Positions 37,178-48,994 of a stretch of 64,000 bases of DNA are shown in pieces. The first letter of the stretch is position 1; each line of letters begins with the position of its first letter. Under the pieces are notes generated by a model, which worked only from the letters and a program-made list of their open reading frames with translations, was not told the origin of the DNA and did no database searches. The DNA is from Cornus controversa (taxonomy: Eukaryota; Streptophyta; Magnoliopsida; Cornales; Cornaceae). Made by a program: the position numbers and the translations under genes. The DNA lies in the NCBI GenBank assembly GCA_026545225.1, contig CM048846.1, positions 37,459,501 through 37,523,500 of the forward strand. Direction: 5' to 3'.

Positions 37178-40024
37178 ATGCTAGGTAGACGGTCCTTCTC
37201 ATTTCCATTGCTTCCGTGTAATATTGAACTTGAAAGAACACTTAGACAACGTAGAGGAACCTCTAGGGACCCTATATTGCCTAGGACTGTAAACATGGAT
37301 CCAAATGAAAGACAACCTCCCGGACTACCTCCTTTTAATCATGAACAACCACCTCCACCTCCACCTCCACCTCCTCAAGGAGAGTTGCTTATGGACTTTT
37401 ACCTTCCGACTACATTTGAAGTACCTTCATGTATCCAATTTCCGGATGTAGCGGCAAATCAATTCGAAATAAAGTCCTCCACCATCAATCTTCTTAATAG
37501 CTTCCATGGTCTCCCTAATGAGGATCCATACCGGCACTTAGATTACTTCCTTTCTGTGTGTTCCACTATTCGTGTACCACACTTTACGGAGGATGATCTA
37601 AAGCTGCGTATGTTCCCCTTCTCCCTAAAAGATAAAGCTAGAAGTTGGTTCAATTCTTTAGAACCTAACTCAATCCATTCTTGGGCGGAGATGCAAATAG
37701 AGTTCTTGAAAAAATACTTCCCAATGGGTAAGACAAGTGATATTCGGCGAGCAATCACCGGATTCACCCAAATTGACCAAGAACAATTTCATGAGACGTG
37801 GGAGAGATTAAAAGACCTTTTTAAATCTTGTCCGCATCATCCTGTCCCAAAATGGCAGCTAGTGCAAAGTTTTTATGATGGGGTGAGTGAGCAACATAGA
37901 CAAATGATAGACTCCGCTTGTGGAGGAGGATACCTTTTGAAAAGCCCCGATGAGGCATGGAAACTTTTTCAAACCCTAAGCAACAATTCAGCTCAACGCT
38001 CCTCCACTAGGAAAGGGAAGGCCACCCAACCTTGTAGAGGAGTGCATGAAATTTCACAGGTAGATGAGGTTGCCATGCAAGTAGAAGCCCTATCCCGAAA
38101 AATGGATTTAATCATGAAAAATGGGCTGCCTACTCCAAGCCAACCTGTTCAAAATCAGGAAGGTTGTTCGTTTTGCTATAGTACTTCACATTTCGTGCGA
38201 GATTGTCCTATTGCTGGGCAATCTCCCGATTATGCTCAAGAGCAAGCGAATGCCTTGTACTTTAAACCATTGAATGATCCATATTCAAATACATACAATC
38301 CTGGTTACAAAAACCATCCGACTTTTTCATGGAAACCTCAAGAATCAAGTCCCTCTTTTCAAGGGCAAAATTCTTTTAATTCCCAATCTCAACAGCCTCA
38401 TTATAGGCCAAATCCTCAACCTTACAATCAAAGATCTAATTACCAACAACCACCACCTCCTCCGAGAAGCCAAGGCTTTGAAGAAAGAGTGATAAGCAAT
38501 CTTGAGGCCAATACCCGCTTATTGCAAACTCACTCTCAATCAATCTCTAAGCTGGAAGCGAATGCTCAATCTATGGCTAGGTTAGAAGCTCAAATCGGGC
38601 AACTAACTAATGCCTTGAATAGAAGGGAAGAAGGTAAGTTTCCGAGTCAACCGGTGGCAAATCCTAAGGGTGTTCATCTGATTGAGGATCCATCATCTTC
38701 AACTTGTAATGCTCCTCCGGAGTAAGTTAAATCAATCACCACCTTAAGGAGTGGTAAAATAATCAATTCCAAGGTAGGGGAGGAAGAGAAGAAGGAATTC
38801 CAAGAGCAACCCAAAAATCCAAAAGAATCCCAATTAAATCCAAAATTGTTTCCTTTAAATCCAAATGTGCAAAACATCCCATCAAATCCAAAAGGAAAGG
38901 CAAGTGAAGTTGTGTCGTCATCAAGTCCAATTCTTGACACCTCTTATGAACCTTCGGTTCCTTTTCCTCAAAGATTGAAGGAACCTTCTCATTTTGGGAA
39001 ACAAGGAGAGAAAATCCAAGACATGATGGAGATCTTCAAACAAGTAAAGATCAATCTCCCTCTCCTTGATGCTATTCGACAAATTCCCTCCTATGCTAAA
39101 TTTTTGAAGGACTTGTGCACTCAAAAGCGCAAATCTAGGAATAATGCTCCTAAGAAAGTCCTCCTAACTGAGCATATAAGCTCCATTTTCCAACACCAAG
39201 CCCCTCCTAAATTCAAAGATCCAGGTGCTCCGACCATTTCGTGCACCATCGAAAATCAATCTTTTGAAAAGGCACTTCTTGATTTTGGGGTTAGTGTCAA
39301 TTTGCTTCCATTCTCAGTTTACCAACAACTAGGTTTGGGGGAACTCAAGCATACCACGGTTGTGTTACAACTTTCCGACCGCTCGGTGAAGCAACCACGT
39401 GGCATAATTGAGGATGTAATCATTCAAGTGGACAAATTCTACTTTCTGGTGGACTTCATAGTCCTTGACACGGAACCGGTCCAAAATCCAAATCGGCATA
39501 TTCCTATCATTCTAGGTCATCCATTCTTGGCCACGGCAAACGCTTGCGTTAACTACCGTACCGGAGTGATGGGCATCTCTTTCGGGAATATGGAAGTCCG
39601 CTTGAACATCTTCAATGCTTCCCACCACACATCCGAAGACGAAAGTGAGTGCTTTTGTGTCGATGTAGTGGAAGACCTTGTTCAAGAAGCACTTCCTTCT
39701 ATTCTTTCCAAGGATCCTTTAGAGGCATGCCTAAATCACTTCAACTATGATGATTTTGACATTGAGCAATCTATTTGTGAAGTCAACTCAATGCTCGATG
39801 TCACTACTGTCATGGACTTGCCTAATTGGAGAGTTCCTAGAGAACCCTTTCCTCCGTTGATTAATTCCGTCGCTCCCCACGGAGCGGTGGAATTAAAGGA
39901 CTTGAAAGATCGCTCGTTGTTCAAAGTAAACGGGCAGCGCTTAAAAGTGTGCGTGGATGACCAAGTCACCACTGAATGCGTGGATGTCGTCACTTTGACG
40001 GATCGCGTATATTTTGACTCATGA
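37178..40024 (+). pseudogene. Element 2 gag-protease polyprotein, one nonsense codon
   Basis: A single frame of 949 codons is broken only by TAA at 38723-38725, where element 1 has CAA. Residues about 58-66 are a proline run; about 145-250 the retrotransposon gag domain; about 329-342 the zinc knuckle CSFCYSTSHFVRDC; about 430-480 a coiled-coil-like segment (SKLEANAQSMARLEAQIGQL). The aspartic protease lies at about 695-790, with LLDFGVSVNLL where element 1 has DLGAS, so one conserved position near the active site is altered (A to V). Reading ends after the protease with VYFDS; no polymerase follows. Gag packages RNA in cytoplasmic particles and the protease processes it. Confidence 0.9.
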
Positions 40025-40193
40025 GCCAATCCGAATGTCGTGCCATAGACGTGTAAGGTGGCGAAGCCATGGTAGCTATCATGCTTCCATGATGTCCCTT
40101 TAATTCAAAAAGGTTGTGTATCTAAGCAATTTAGTATCTAATTCCCAAAAATCCAAGTCCCTGAAGCATAGCTTAAGCTGGCTATTTTTGAGC

Positions 40194-40574
40194 ATCTCGA
40201 TTGATCGAAACCAGATCTCGATCAATTGAGATTTCGATTGATCAAGATTTAGGTCTCGATTGATCGAAAAATTACAGAGAGTTGAGAAGTCCAAAAGTCC
40301 CGAGAGGTAGTATTCTTCGATAGCACTTCGATTGGTCTTCGATCGATCGAAAATTTTGATTGATCGAAAGAAAATTTTGATTGATCGAAATAAATTTTTT
40401 ATTGATCAAATTAAAAGTCTCGATTCATTGAAGAAATCTCGATTGATCGACGAGGAACTCTCGATTGATCGAAGTTGATTTCGATCGATCGAAGCTGATC
40501 TCGATTGATCGAAGTGAGATTTCGATTAATCGAAATCTCAATTAATCGAGATGCACATCTCGATCAATCGAGAT
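40194..40574 (+). repeat. Element 2: internal array of the 18-bp palindrome
   Basis: About fifteen variant copies of the TCGATTGATCGA palindrome between gag-protease and ORF2, equivalent to 23615-23984 of element 1. Some units have drifted (TTGATTGATCGAAA). Confidence 0.85.
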
Positions 40575-41241
40575 GCACGCGATGCCTGCACGTGAGCCGA
40601 ACTCTTATTTAAACCGTTGGGCTTCCCTCTCATTTTAAAAAAAAAAACCATCCGACTTCTTCCCTTCTTCCGTGCGATCCAGAGTCTTTCCAAGAGCCAT
40701 CCCGCGCTTGATCTTCCATTCCCAACCATCCACCGCCGTTCGTCGTAGTTCGAGACCGCCGCTATCACTCACGCGCTTTTCTCTTCGCGGCTGCGAGCGG
40801 GTCTTCATCTTTTGGTACCGATCATCATCTTCACCTTGAGGTAAGTGATGCATGGTTACATTCTGCGTACTTTCTCGCTATTTTCGATAGTTCTACGGCA
40901 TAATAAACATAGTTAGATGATGTTGGGTGGGATTGGTGCATTTGCGATATTCGTAATGAGATTTTGTGCGTTTCGGGGGGTAGGAATACATGTATGGGTG
41001 AGATATTGCATTCTCTCTATTTCAAATGCTTTCTGCATGGTTTGCGCCCACGACTCTTCGTTTCGGTTGCATCCGCTCGCGCTGCCTTTTTGCAGAGCGA
41101 CTTTTTGAACTCATGTTAGCACCATGGACTAGGGCCTAATTTTTATTTTTATTCCTTTATTTTTATTCTTAGTTTATCATTCCTTTTATTTTCTTTTTAT
41201 TTACGTAATTTTTGGAATAAAGTGCAGACTGCTCCGAGATC
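40575..41241 (+). other. Element 2: leader of ORF2
   Basis: Noncoding sequence between the palindrome array and ORF2. It includes GT-rich splice-donor-like (GAGGTAAGTGATG at about 40838) and AG-rich acceptor-like (GTGCAGACTGC at about 41222) sequences, so ORF2 may be expressed from a spliced or separate transcript. This is inferred from the motifs only. Confidence 0.4.
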
Positions 41242-42464
41242 ATGGCGAGGGTGAAGAATGCCCCCGGTTCAGTTAGAGACGTGCCCGGGCGAGCCTTCCG
41301 ATCTCGGAAGTTTCACCCGGAGCAGATTTTTGATTTAGCAGAGTTCGAGACACGTCCCGACAGCGCGTGGACTGTCGTCGAGCTCAGGAGGCGTCGTCTC
41401 GACCGACTATGTGTGCCTCCCACTGATGTGGCACACGAGCGCTTAGTGCAGGTCTTCCACGAGCGCATGACCTACTCCTGCACAGCGCCGGACACATTAG
41501 AGATGGTCGTGGGCACCACGACTATTACGATTACGCTGAGCCAGATTGCGCAGATGCTCGGCATTCCTCACCAGCAGCCGTCAGACATGGTTGACCAGGA
41601 CGGTCGACCGCTTTTCAAGGCCGCACTTCCAGCAGACACAACATTGTTCTCCATCGTGATGGACATGTGTGGCGGGGCGTTTACCACGCCCAGTCACAAC
41701 TGCACGTCCAAATCGATGTGCCCGAGCAGACTGTGGTTCCTGGACACCGTTCTCATCAAGAGCGCGTGTCCCCTGCAGCACGTGGCAGAGCGTAGGGGCG
41801 ACCTCCTCCGTTGCCTTTATTCTTTCCACATGGGCACGTGGGTTTCTGTCCCATCACTGATCTGGGGGCAGATGTTCAAAGTCTGGGATGGCCTCGTCAA
41901 CAAGAGGATGAGGCGATCAGTGAGCTGGCGACTTCCCTTTCCTTTCCTGGTCGTAGCTTTTCTTAGTCATGCCAGTATACCGGTCAGTGATACTGACATC
42001 CAGTTGGCACCGCCCACCCGCTTCACATCTTCTCAGTGGGAGAGGGTGAGGTGACACTTAGAGCGACAGGACCACCAGGGTGATCCACCAGACGATGTAG
42101 ATATGGATGCCACGGTGAGATGGAGGAGGGAGAGCCTGCAGGGGATGGGTCTGAGGACGAGGAGATAGAGGAGGAGGAGATGGATATGGCTGTAGAGCGG
42201 CACGACATCCTGGCGACGGGCTATTCCTGCCTGGCGGCTGATGTTGAGCGGCTCCAGCAGGGTTTTGACGAGCACGTCCAGGTGACGCAGAGTCAGTTGG
42301 AGGGCATCCGTTCGGACATTTCTTCTCTAGCTCAGGGTCAGAGGGCGATTCTCGACGAGTTCTGAGCTTTCCGGCAGGACCTGCAGTTCCTGTTTGCAGG
42401 ACGAGCTTCCACCTCCACTTTTGCTCCCACCGAGCCGCCACCACCACCACCCGCCCTCGAGTAG
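41242..42464 (+). pseudogene. Element 2 ORF2: protein of unknown function
   Basis: MARVKNAPGS opens a 270-codon frame to TGA at 42052-42054, where element 1 has CGA. Beyond it the sequence continues to align with element 1 through an acidic, probable coiled-coil region (42120-42364) to the proline-rich end before TAG at 42462. One base is missing near 42113, and a second TGA lies near 42363. The globular part contains ITLSQIAQMLGIPHQQ and KSMCPSRLWFLDTVLIK. The arrangement resembles plant 'putative transposon protein' ORFs of Athila-like elements; enzymatic motifs were not seen. GC-rich codons here contrast with the AT-rich gag. Function unknown. Confidence 0.62.
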
Positions 42465-44297
42465 TTGCTTTTATGTGTCTTTTCTGTTTTACTTTCTGTA
42501 TTTCCTGTTCTTTCTTTATGTTTGATAGGCCATGTTGGCCATGTTTTCTTTCATTTTTAGTTTCTTTTTGAGTATTCCACCTACATGTACACCGTGTACT
42601 AAACTCATTTTCCCATTTATGGAATTCAGTTATTTTTTTTTCTTTTTACTGTGCTACCATGTGTTATCTTTACTGTCTTTATTTTTGCTTTCTGTCAATA
42701 TCTCTGTTCTCTATACTTTGACTATGTATGTAGTACCACTTGTCTACTTGTTATATGCGATTCAGTTGATGATTTCCGTTTATTACCGCTTGGTTTAAAT
42801 TCCCAATACTGTTGAGATTGCTTCAACACAGTATGACGTTAATAAAGAAAGGCAGCCCCTTTGCGTGCTATACGTTAGCGTGCCTGGATAGTCAATATCT
42901 TATCGCATATACCTCTTAGACAATTCGGAAACACCAGTTCAGACCCTTAGATATACAGTGATATTGGCATTGTCTGTTTGTGCATAATTATTTCATTATG
43001 TTCTGTTTATCTACTTTTTGTTCCTTTTAATGCTCATGGTATCCAGTTGGTGTTCTGTGCAGGTTTTTCTTACTTGCAGGATGACCGCTACTGTGGAATA
43101 CCATTTTTGTCGCATTCAGCAATCCCGGTAACTTCTTTCCTTGTTCTTCTTGTCCAAACATTGAGGACAATGTTGCATATAAGTTTGGGGGTGCGGTATG
43201 CTATACCACTTGCATATGCATGCAATGTTCAGTCTTAGTATTGAGTGTCATTGTAGAGCAATTTTCTTGATATTTTTGCATGCTTGCTATGATGTCTTGA
43301 ATTCTTTTTAAAGGAAGTTCATTCGAATAAATGTCCGAGGTAAATGCAGCAGGTAGTTAAGAACTTTAACATTGTAAATACCCGCACTTTTGCAAGCTAT
43401 ATAGTAGGCTAGAACGGTCTACATTTTTGTTTAAATACGAGCACGTACAGTTCTTGCCCTAAATTTGTCCTTAACCGCACAAATTCGCACACATGCATTT
43501 TAAACTGTGGGGTATAAGTCTGAGGGAGAATTTTGTAAATTTCTGTTTTTATCTGAACAACTTAAAGAATAAGTTCTTCCGGTTGTTGTAAAAAAAAAAA
43601 AAAAAAAAAAAAGGGAGAAAAAGAGAGAAAAAGAAAAAATTTGCAATAAGCCTTCTCACTCAATAAACAGGATTTCTATGCCTCAAAGCAGGGATTATTC
43701 GCGTATAAGTGTGCAAGGTTGAGCAGTAATAAGCGGGTGGCTTGCTTACGCTCATCGCCTTGTAAGCTTGGTTATTAAGTCCGAGGGATGTTTCTTCACC
43801 TAATGCCCTAAAACCAATTGGTTTGGGAGTCATTGGCCCAATGCCGCTACATGGGCTTACAAGAAAGCAAAAAGAGCTAAGCATTGCACGGTCATCCGCA
43901 CATGAGCAATCATGAATGTTTTGCGATAATGAACAGCGGTGTCGAGCGTTTTCAATGAGTTTTTCTCTTAAAAATAGATTTGTTTGTTTTCTTCTCCAAA
44001 TATGACAAAAGTCACGCGTTAGAATGCATGTTCACTTTTCAAAGAGGATTTTGGGGTCAGAATTGGTATGTTTGTTCGGACTGGCCATTATGTGGGGACT
44101 GTCGTTTATTTATAGCTTGTGCAAGTCCATTTTTGCTAATGACCACATAGTTCTGTAATACTTGTTGCATTTGCCAAATGTGAAATGAACGGATGATCGC
44201 CTTTTATCTAGTTGATGACTGAGCATGATTCAACTTTTGTATAATATAGTTAATTTCATTTGTGTAATATCATATTGCTAAGGGACTAGCAATATGT
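42465..44297 (+). other. Element 2: long 3' noncoding region
   Basis: Aligns with 19928-21705 of element 1. Contains a poly-A run near 43590-43612 followed by a GA-rich stretch. No conserved frame. Confidence 0.6.
43181..43193 (+). promoter_or_regulatory. Element 2: second, internal polypurine tract
   Basis: AAGTTTGGGGGTG, identical to the tract before the 3' LTR and preceded by ATTGAGGACAATGT. Element 1 has the same extra copy at 21003-21015. Confidence 0.65.
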
Positions 44298-44310
44298 AAG
44301 TTTGGGGGTG
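44298..44310 (+). promoter_or_regulatory. Element 2: polypurine tract
   Basis: AAGTTTGGGGGTG directly adjoining the 3' LTR start TGATAAG. Confidence 0.82.
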
Positions 44311-45707
44311 TGATAAGTGTTCAATTCTATGTATTTGAACCCTCTTTATTGCATATGTTAGTTCTATTTTTGCGTTTATCGAGATATGTTTACTGTATTT
44401 TTGTGTTTTTGATGTATTGCAGGTATTAGAGTAAATGGAGCAAAGTTTGAAGCTATTTGCAGCTAAAGAGAAAAAGTCAGAATTGCAGCCAAAGGCATCT
44501 CGATCAATCGAGATGTTGATCTCGATTGATCGAGATCTCATTTCGATTGATCAAAATCTCGATCAATCTCGATTGATCGAGATTCTGCAGAACCCACTTG
44601 GCCACTTGCTCACCTGCTTTCCCACTTGCAACAAAATCCCCCTTTTTGCACGACTTAGGGGGATTGTCTGACTTGAACAAGACCCTTGGGGACCTTTTTG
44701 ATACAAGGGATATATATAGTCATATATATATATATATGGTGGGCCCCAAGGTTGAAAAAAAAGCCAAAAAGCACAAAAAAAGCCATATCTCTCATCTCTC
44801 ATATATCTCTCAACAGACACATCAGAGGGAAGGAGAGACATTCGGGAGAGAGGAGAAGGAGCTGAATCAGACCAAGAAGCTTCCTCTTCTCCATCAATGG
44901 AAGAGTGCAAGGCAACCATGAGCAACTAACTCTTCTACTAGGGTGTTGGTTTCAACCCCTAGCCATGTAAACTTGTTCCTTCTTGTAGCACTTGGGATTT
45001 GTAATTAAATGTTGATTATTTAGCCTAGTGATCATGTACACTAATACATTTCTTCTATATATTCATGTGGTTTTGGTTTTATTCTTGTCTTAGAATAGAT
45101 TCTTCCATATGAATGCCCAACCTTTGCATATTCCACAAAAAGTGCAAATGATGGCTAGATAATGGTGTTTAAATGAATGTGTGATGTTTGCTTGTATAGA
45201 CTATGCCAAGACAAGGTAGTTGGATGCATGTAGTGTTCACTTAGAGAGTAGGGTAATTTGGTAGTTAGTTAGGTTGAAGAGCTATGCTTGTTGAAGATGG
45301 ATTATGATAGGTTAGCACACACATTGATCTTTTGATATGTCATTGAGGTCACAAGCCTAATGACATTGTTAGGCGTTTAATTAATGAATCCCATGCTTGC
45401 TACACTTATGAACATGTGAATGGCTAGTGGTGGAAACCAACCCTAGTTCTCTCTCCCAACTTTACTCTTTAATTTTATTGTCATTTCATTCATGCAATAG
45501 TTTATAATCAAAAATTCAAAAACCTGTTTTTAGGATTAAAGTAGAATTAATCTTTCTTTAAGACAATTGCGACTAGTCCTCGTGGGATCGATACCCTCTA
45601 TATAGAACCTTATCTACAAAGATTCGTGCTCTTGCGGGTGGTTAAATTATATTTTGATAAAAAGGGCAAAATTAAGCTTACAATTTAATCCGAGTTTAGC
45701 CACTTCA
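44311..45707 (+). repeat. Element 2: 3' LTR
   Basis: 1397 bp, TGATAAG...CCACTTCA. Differs from the 5' LTR by scattered substitutions and by a shorter palindrome array (44497-44582). The following AAATT does not match the left flank ATTCC. Confidence 0.9.
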
Positions 45708-48700
45708 AAATTTGTTTTTATTTCACCCTCCTTTTCCCAAGTGTACTGCACCTATTTGTGGTGACTCCACTGAACCGAACTAAAGGAATAGTCTTAAGAT
45801 GAGGAAATTGATTCCTATGGTCATGAGTACAGTACAGTTAATCTACATATGTTGCATCTAGCTGTAACTCAATCTCCCCAACCTCAATGTGCTGAATAAT
45901 AGCATCCTCCTTTTGGAATTTCCATAACATAGACACATAAAAGATATGATACACCCTGTGCATTGTGTTAGTAACGTCACTCTATACGCTACTACCCCGA
46001 TCCTGTCAGTAATTATGAAAGGAGCCATAAAACGAGGTGACAACCTCCCTCTTTTTTCTCAAACCGCATTACTCCCTTCATGGGAGAAACCTTGAGTAGA
46101 ATCTGATCCCCCACCTTGAACTCTAGTGCACGAGTTCTTCTGTCAGCATAACTTTTCTATCTGCTCTGTGTAGTCTGCATATGGTCTCTAATAAGGCAAC
46201 TATTTCTGACGTGTCCTTAATGAACTCAGGACCCAAAAACCTATTCTCTCTAACTTCCAACCAGTAAACCAGCGATCTACATGGTCGTCCGTACAGAGCC
46301 TCAAATGGTGCTATGCCAATAGTCTTTTGATAACTATTGTTATAGACAAACTCAACTAGCAGTAAGTAATTCTCTCAATTACCCTTGAAGTCAAGTACAC
46401 ATGCTCGCAAATACCCTCCAGAATATGATTAACCCTTTCAGTCTAACTATCGGTCTGAGGGTGATTAGTTGTACTAAGGTGCAGAGCTGTACCCATTGCC
46501 TACTGAAAGCCCTCCTAAATCCCTAAAATAAAATTCAAATCTCTATCCGATATAATGGACAAAGGCACACCATGAAGCTTCATTATCTCTGTAATGTAAA
46601 ACTTCGCATACTACTCTGAGGTGTAACTCAAGCGTACGGCAAGAAATGTGCTGATTTCGTTAGCCTGTCCACTATCACCCAAATAACATCATGGTTTCGC
46701 TGTGAGGTGGGAAGTCCCACATTGAAATCTAGAGAGATGCTCTCCCACTTCCACTCCGGTATAGGCAGTGGTTGCAAAGACTCCGGCAGTCTCTGGTGAT
46801 CAATCTTGATCATCTGACCACTGCTGCACATAGAGACAAGTATAGTTATGTCCCTCTTCATGCCTGCCCACTAAAACTGTCATTTCATGTCTTGGTACAT
46901 CTTATCCCCTCTCAGGCGTACCAAAAACTGAGAACTGTAGGCCTCACTCATCATGCCCTCCTCCATCTATACCCACTGTATAAAATGGTACTTATCCAGA
47001 TTTTAACTCAGCCACATTCTCTACGCATTACGGGTCAGTAAGCTAATCTAAAATTACCCTTCAAATGATAGAAGGTATGACCACTACACATGCTACAAAA
47101 ATATCAGCTAAATCATCAACGTTTTTCTTGTGAGAACATATACTGCAACCTCTTATGGTGAACAAAAGTCTTTCCCAAGAAATAATGTCACCAGGTCCTC
47201 ATGGCAGAGTCCACACACACCCCAGACCTTGCAATGACGCTTCGATACATACTAAGTACTCAATGCCACACTAAAGGGTAGCTAGAACAGGTGCAGTTGT
47301 CAACCTGTTCTTTAACTCATCAAATGTCGTCTAACAAGAATCATTAGAAACGAAAGGCACACCCGTTTTAGGTACATGGGTCAGAGGGCTAACAATCTTC
47401 GAAAAGCCCTGGATAAACCTACAACAATAACCAACTACCCCCAGAAAACTACGAATCTCCGTGGGTGAGGTAGGTTGCCCCCCAACTCTAATACCGTGGA
47501 CACCTTGTTTGGATTAACCGCTATCCCTTCTCAGATATTATATAACCCAAGAACTTCACCTCCCTCTGCCAGGAATCACACTTCTCAAACTTTGCATACA
47601 ACTGACTATCTCTTAGTGTCTACAAAGTGATACAAAGATGTCTGACATGATCCTCCTCTGACCTATAAGTAGGCCTGGTGCTTGACGCTATGTAAATTAC
47701 AAAGTCTATCTCACGACTCGGTGGTAGTCCTGGAATTTTTTAAAACACATCCTGAAAGTCTCGTACCACTGGAATGGGATCCGTAGAAACTATATTTTCC
47801 TCCGGAGACTCCTCATTATTAAAGAATAGACGAGTTCTAGACCCTTCATTTGATTACGGTATAGCAACCAAATACACCTCCTGACTCGGTATAACAAAAA
47901 GAATTGCCTAATCATGACAATTGACATAGGCATGATAATGCGATAACAAATCTATCCCGAGTATGACATCATATGAATTCATGTCTAGGACCAATAGGTC
48001 TGCCAAGAACTTGAGATTGCCAACGCCTATAGTGACTTTGACTATAGCGTTCCCATAATATTGTACTAACTCCCAATAGTGTAGTCACAATAAGTGGAGA
48101 ATTACACGACTGAGTAAGTATACCTGATATCCTAACAAACGACTGAGATACAAAAGAGTGAGATGCCTCAGTCTCAAATAAGAACACGATTAAAGTTAAC
48201 CTTTATCAAAACCCTACCCTTGATCGCCTGAGGAGTCTGCTCATCGTATGACACGATGCTGTAGACTCTCCCATAGTTTATCTATTGAATAGATTGCTCT
48301 GCTATTTCCATTTTTCTTTTCCACTATCTGGCTAGCGGAGTATCTATCATTTCATTTCTCCCCTATCATTTCCTATAATCCCTCTTTATTTGACAGTGCT
48401 GCAACGTAGCATTAACCACCTGAGTGTAAGTGGAATAAGCTAGATTACCAACAATGACCTGTCGAGTAGTCTAAATAAATCCCTTCACAAAACAGCTCAC
48501 CTTCTTCCCTTCAGTGTTCACCTCCTCAGGTGCAACAAGATAAATTGGTGAACACCTATTTCGACCCTGCGATTGTCCTATCCTTCTTCTGTAAGTCCAG
48601 GAATTCCCTTACGTGAAAGAGTTTTGCATCCTTCCCAACTGTTAGGCTATTCCATTGGTAATGGAACATGCGCCATTTGCAGTGGCTGCTGTGGTGGCTG

Positions 48701-48980
48701 CTGATTCTAAAGAGCAGTTGCCACTCCTGTAGCTACAACCTAAACTATCATAGCTGCCAAATCGAGAGAAAGTTCTACCTTTCCATCCTAAACATTATCC
48801 TAACCTTAGTTGTGGTTCGTTTTCCTACTCTTACGGGGTGACATCTAAATAAGCTCCAATAATAGACTAAGATGTATAGAGTACAATGAATCCTCTACTT
48901 AGATTCTATTTATCAGAATACGCAACGCGGAAGATCCCAACGATGGACCCTACAGACGCGAGGATACTTGAACCTGGAAT
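45708..48980 (-). pseudogene. Element 4 gag-pol remnant with deleted reverse transcriptase core
   Basis: Minus strand, many stops. The protease segment at 47969-48187 has the SHSFVSQSF block (family consensus SGASHSFIS). Around 47690 SREIDFVIYIAS matches the start of reverse transcriptase. Without the palm domain or its YVDD-type motif, the sequence jumps to EEDHVRHL and then [13 protein letters not shown] (about 47570-47630), the thumb region. GLLGVVGYCCRFI (about 47430) follows, then a degraded RNase H. Integrase lies at about 46050-46861: WKWESISLDFNVGLPTSQ and VDRLTKSAHFLP, then LHGVPLSIISDRD. The C-terminal SPRFMAPFIITDRIG (about 46040) precedes the chromodomain position; a chromodomain was not recognised. 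Gag is short. The Ty3/gypsy call is firm. Confidence 0.85.
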
Positions 48981-48992
48981 GCTCTGATACCA
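48981..48992 (-). promoter_or_regulatory. Element 4: tRNA-Met primer-binding site
   Basis: On the minus strand TGGTATCAGAGC, two bases after the 5' LTR, the standard initiator-Met primer site of chromoviruses and many Ty1/copia elements. Confidence 0.88.
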
Positions 48993-48994
48993 AA

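Larger units (their letters stand above)
35460..45707 (+). mobile_element. Element 2: gag-protease LTR retrotransposon without polymerase
   Basis: Order: 5' LTR, primer site, gag-protease, palindrome array, ORF2, 3' noncoding region with two polypurine tracts, 3' LTR. 10.25 kb. Same family and order as element 1, with no reverse transcriptase, RNase H or integrase, so the lack is a family property. This resembles the published TR-GAG class of non-autonomous retrotransposons, with an added ORF. The flanks ATTCC and AAATT do not match, and the two LTRs differ by several substitutions and an indel in the palindrome array. I infer the copy is a recombinant of two insertions. It would depend on an Athila-like partner for reverse transcription and integration. 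Confidence 0.88.

Noticed and set aside
40194-40574. CRISPR-like array of palindromic repeats
   Set aside because: Units are degenerate, spacers are irregular and short, the context is a plant retrotransposon, and there are no cas genes.
44598-44921. About 105-codon open frame repeated in all LTRs of elements 1 and 2
   Set aside because: It lacks an ATG at its start, covers the presumed promoter including the TATA tract, and is conserved only because the LTRs are copies.
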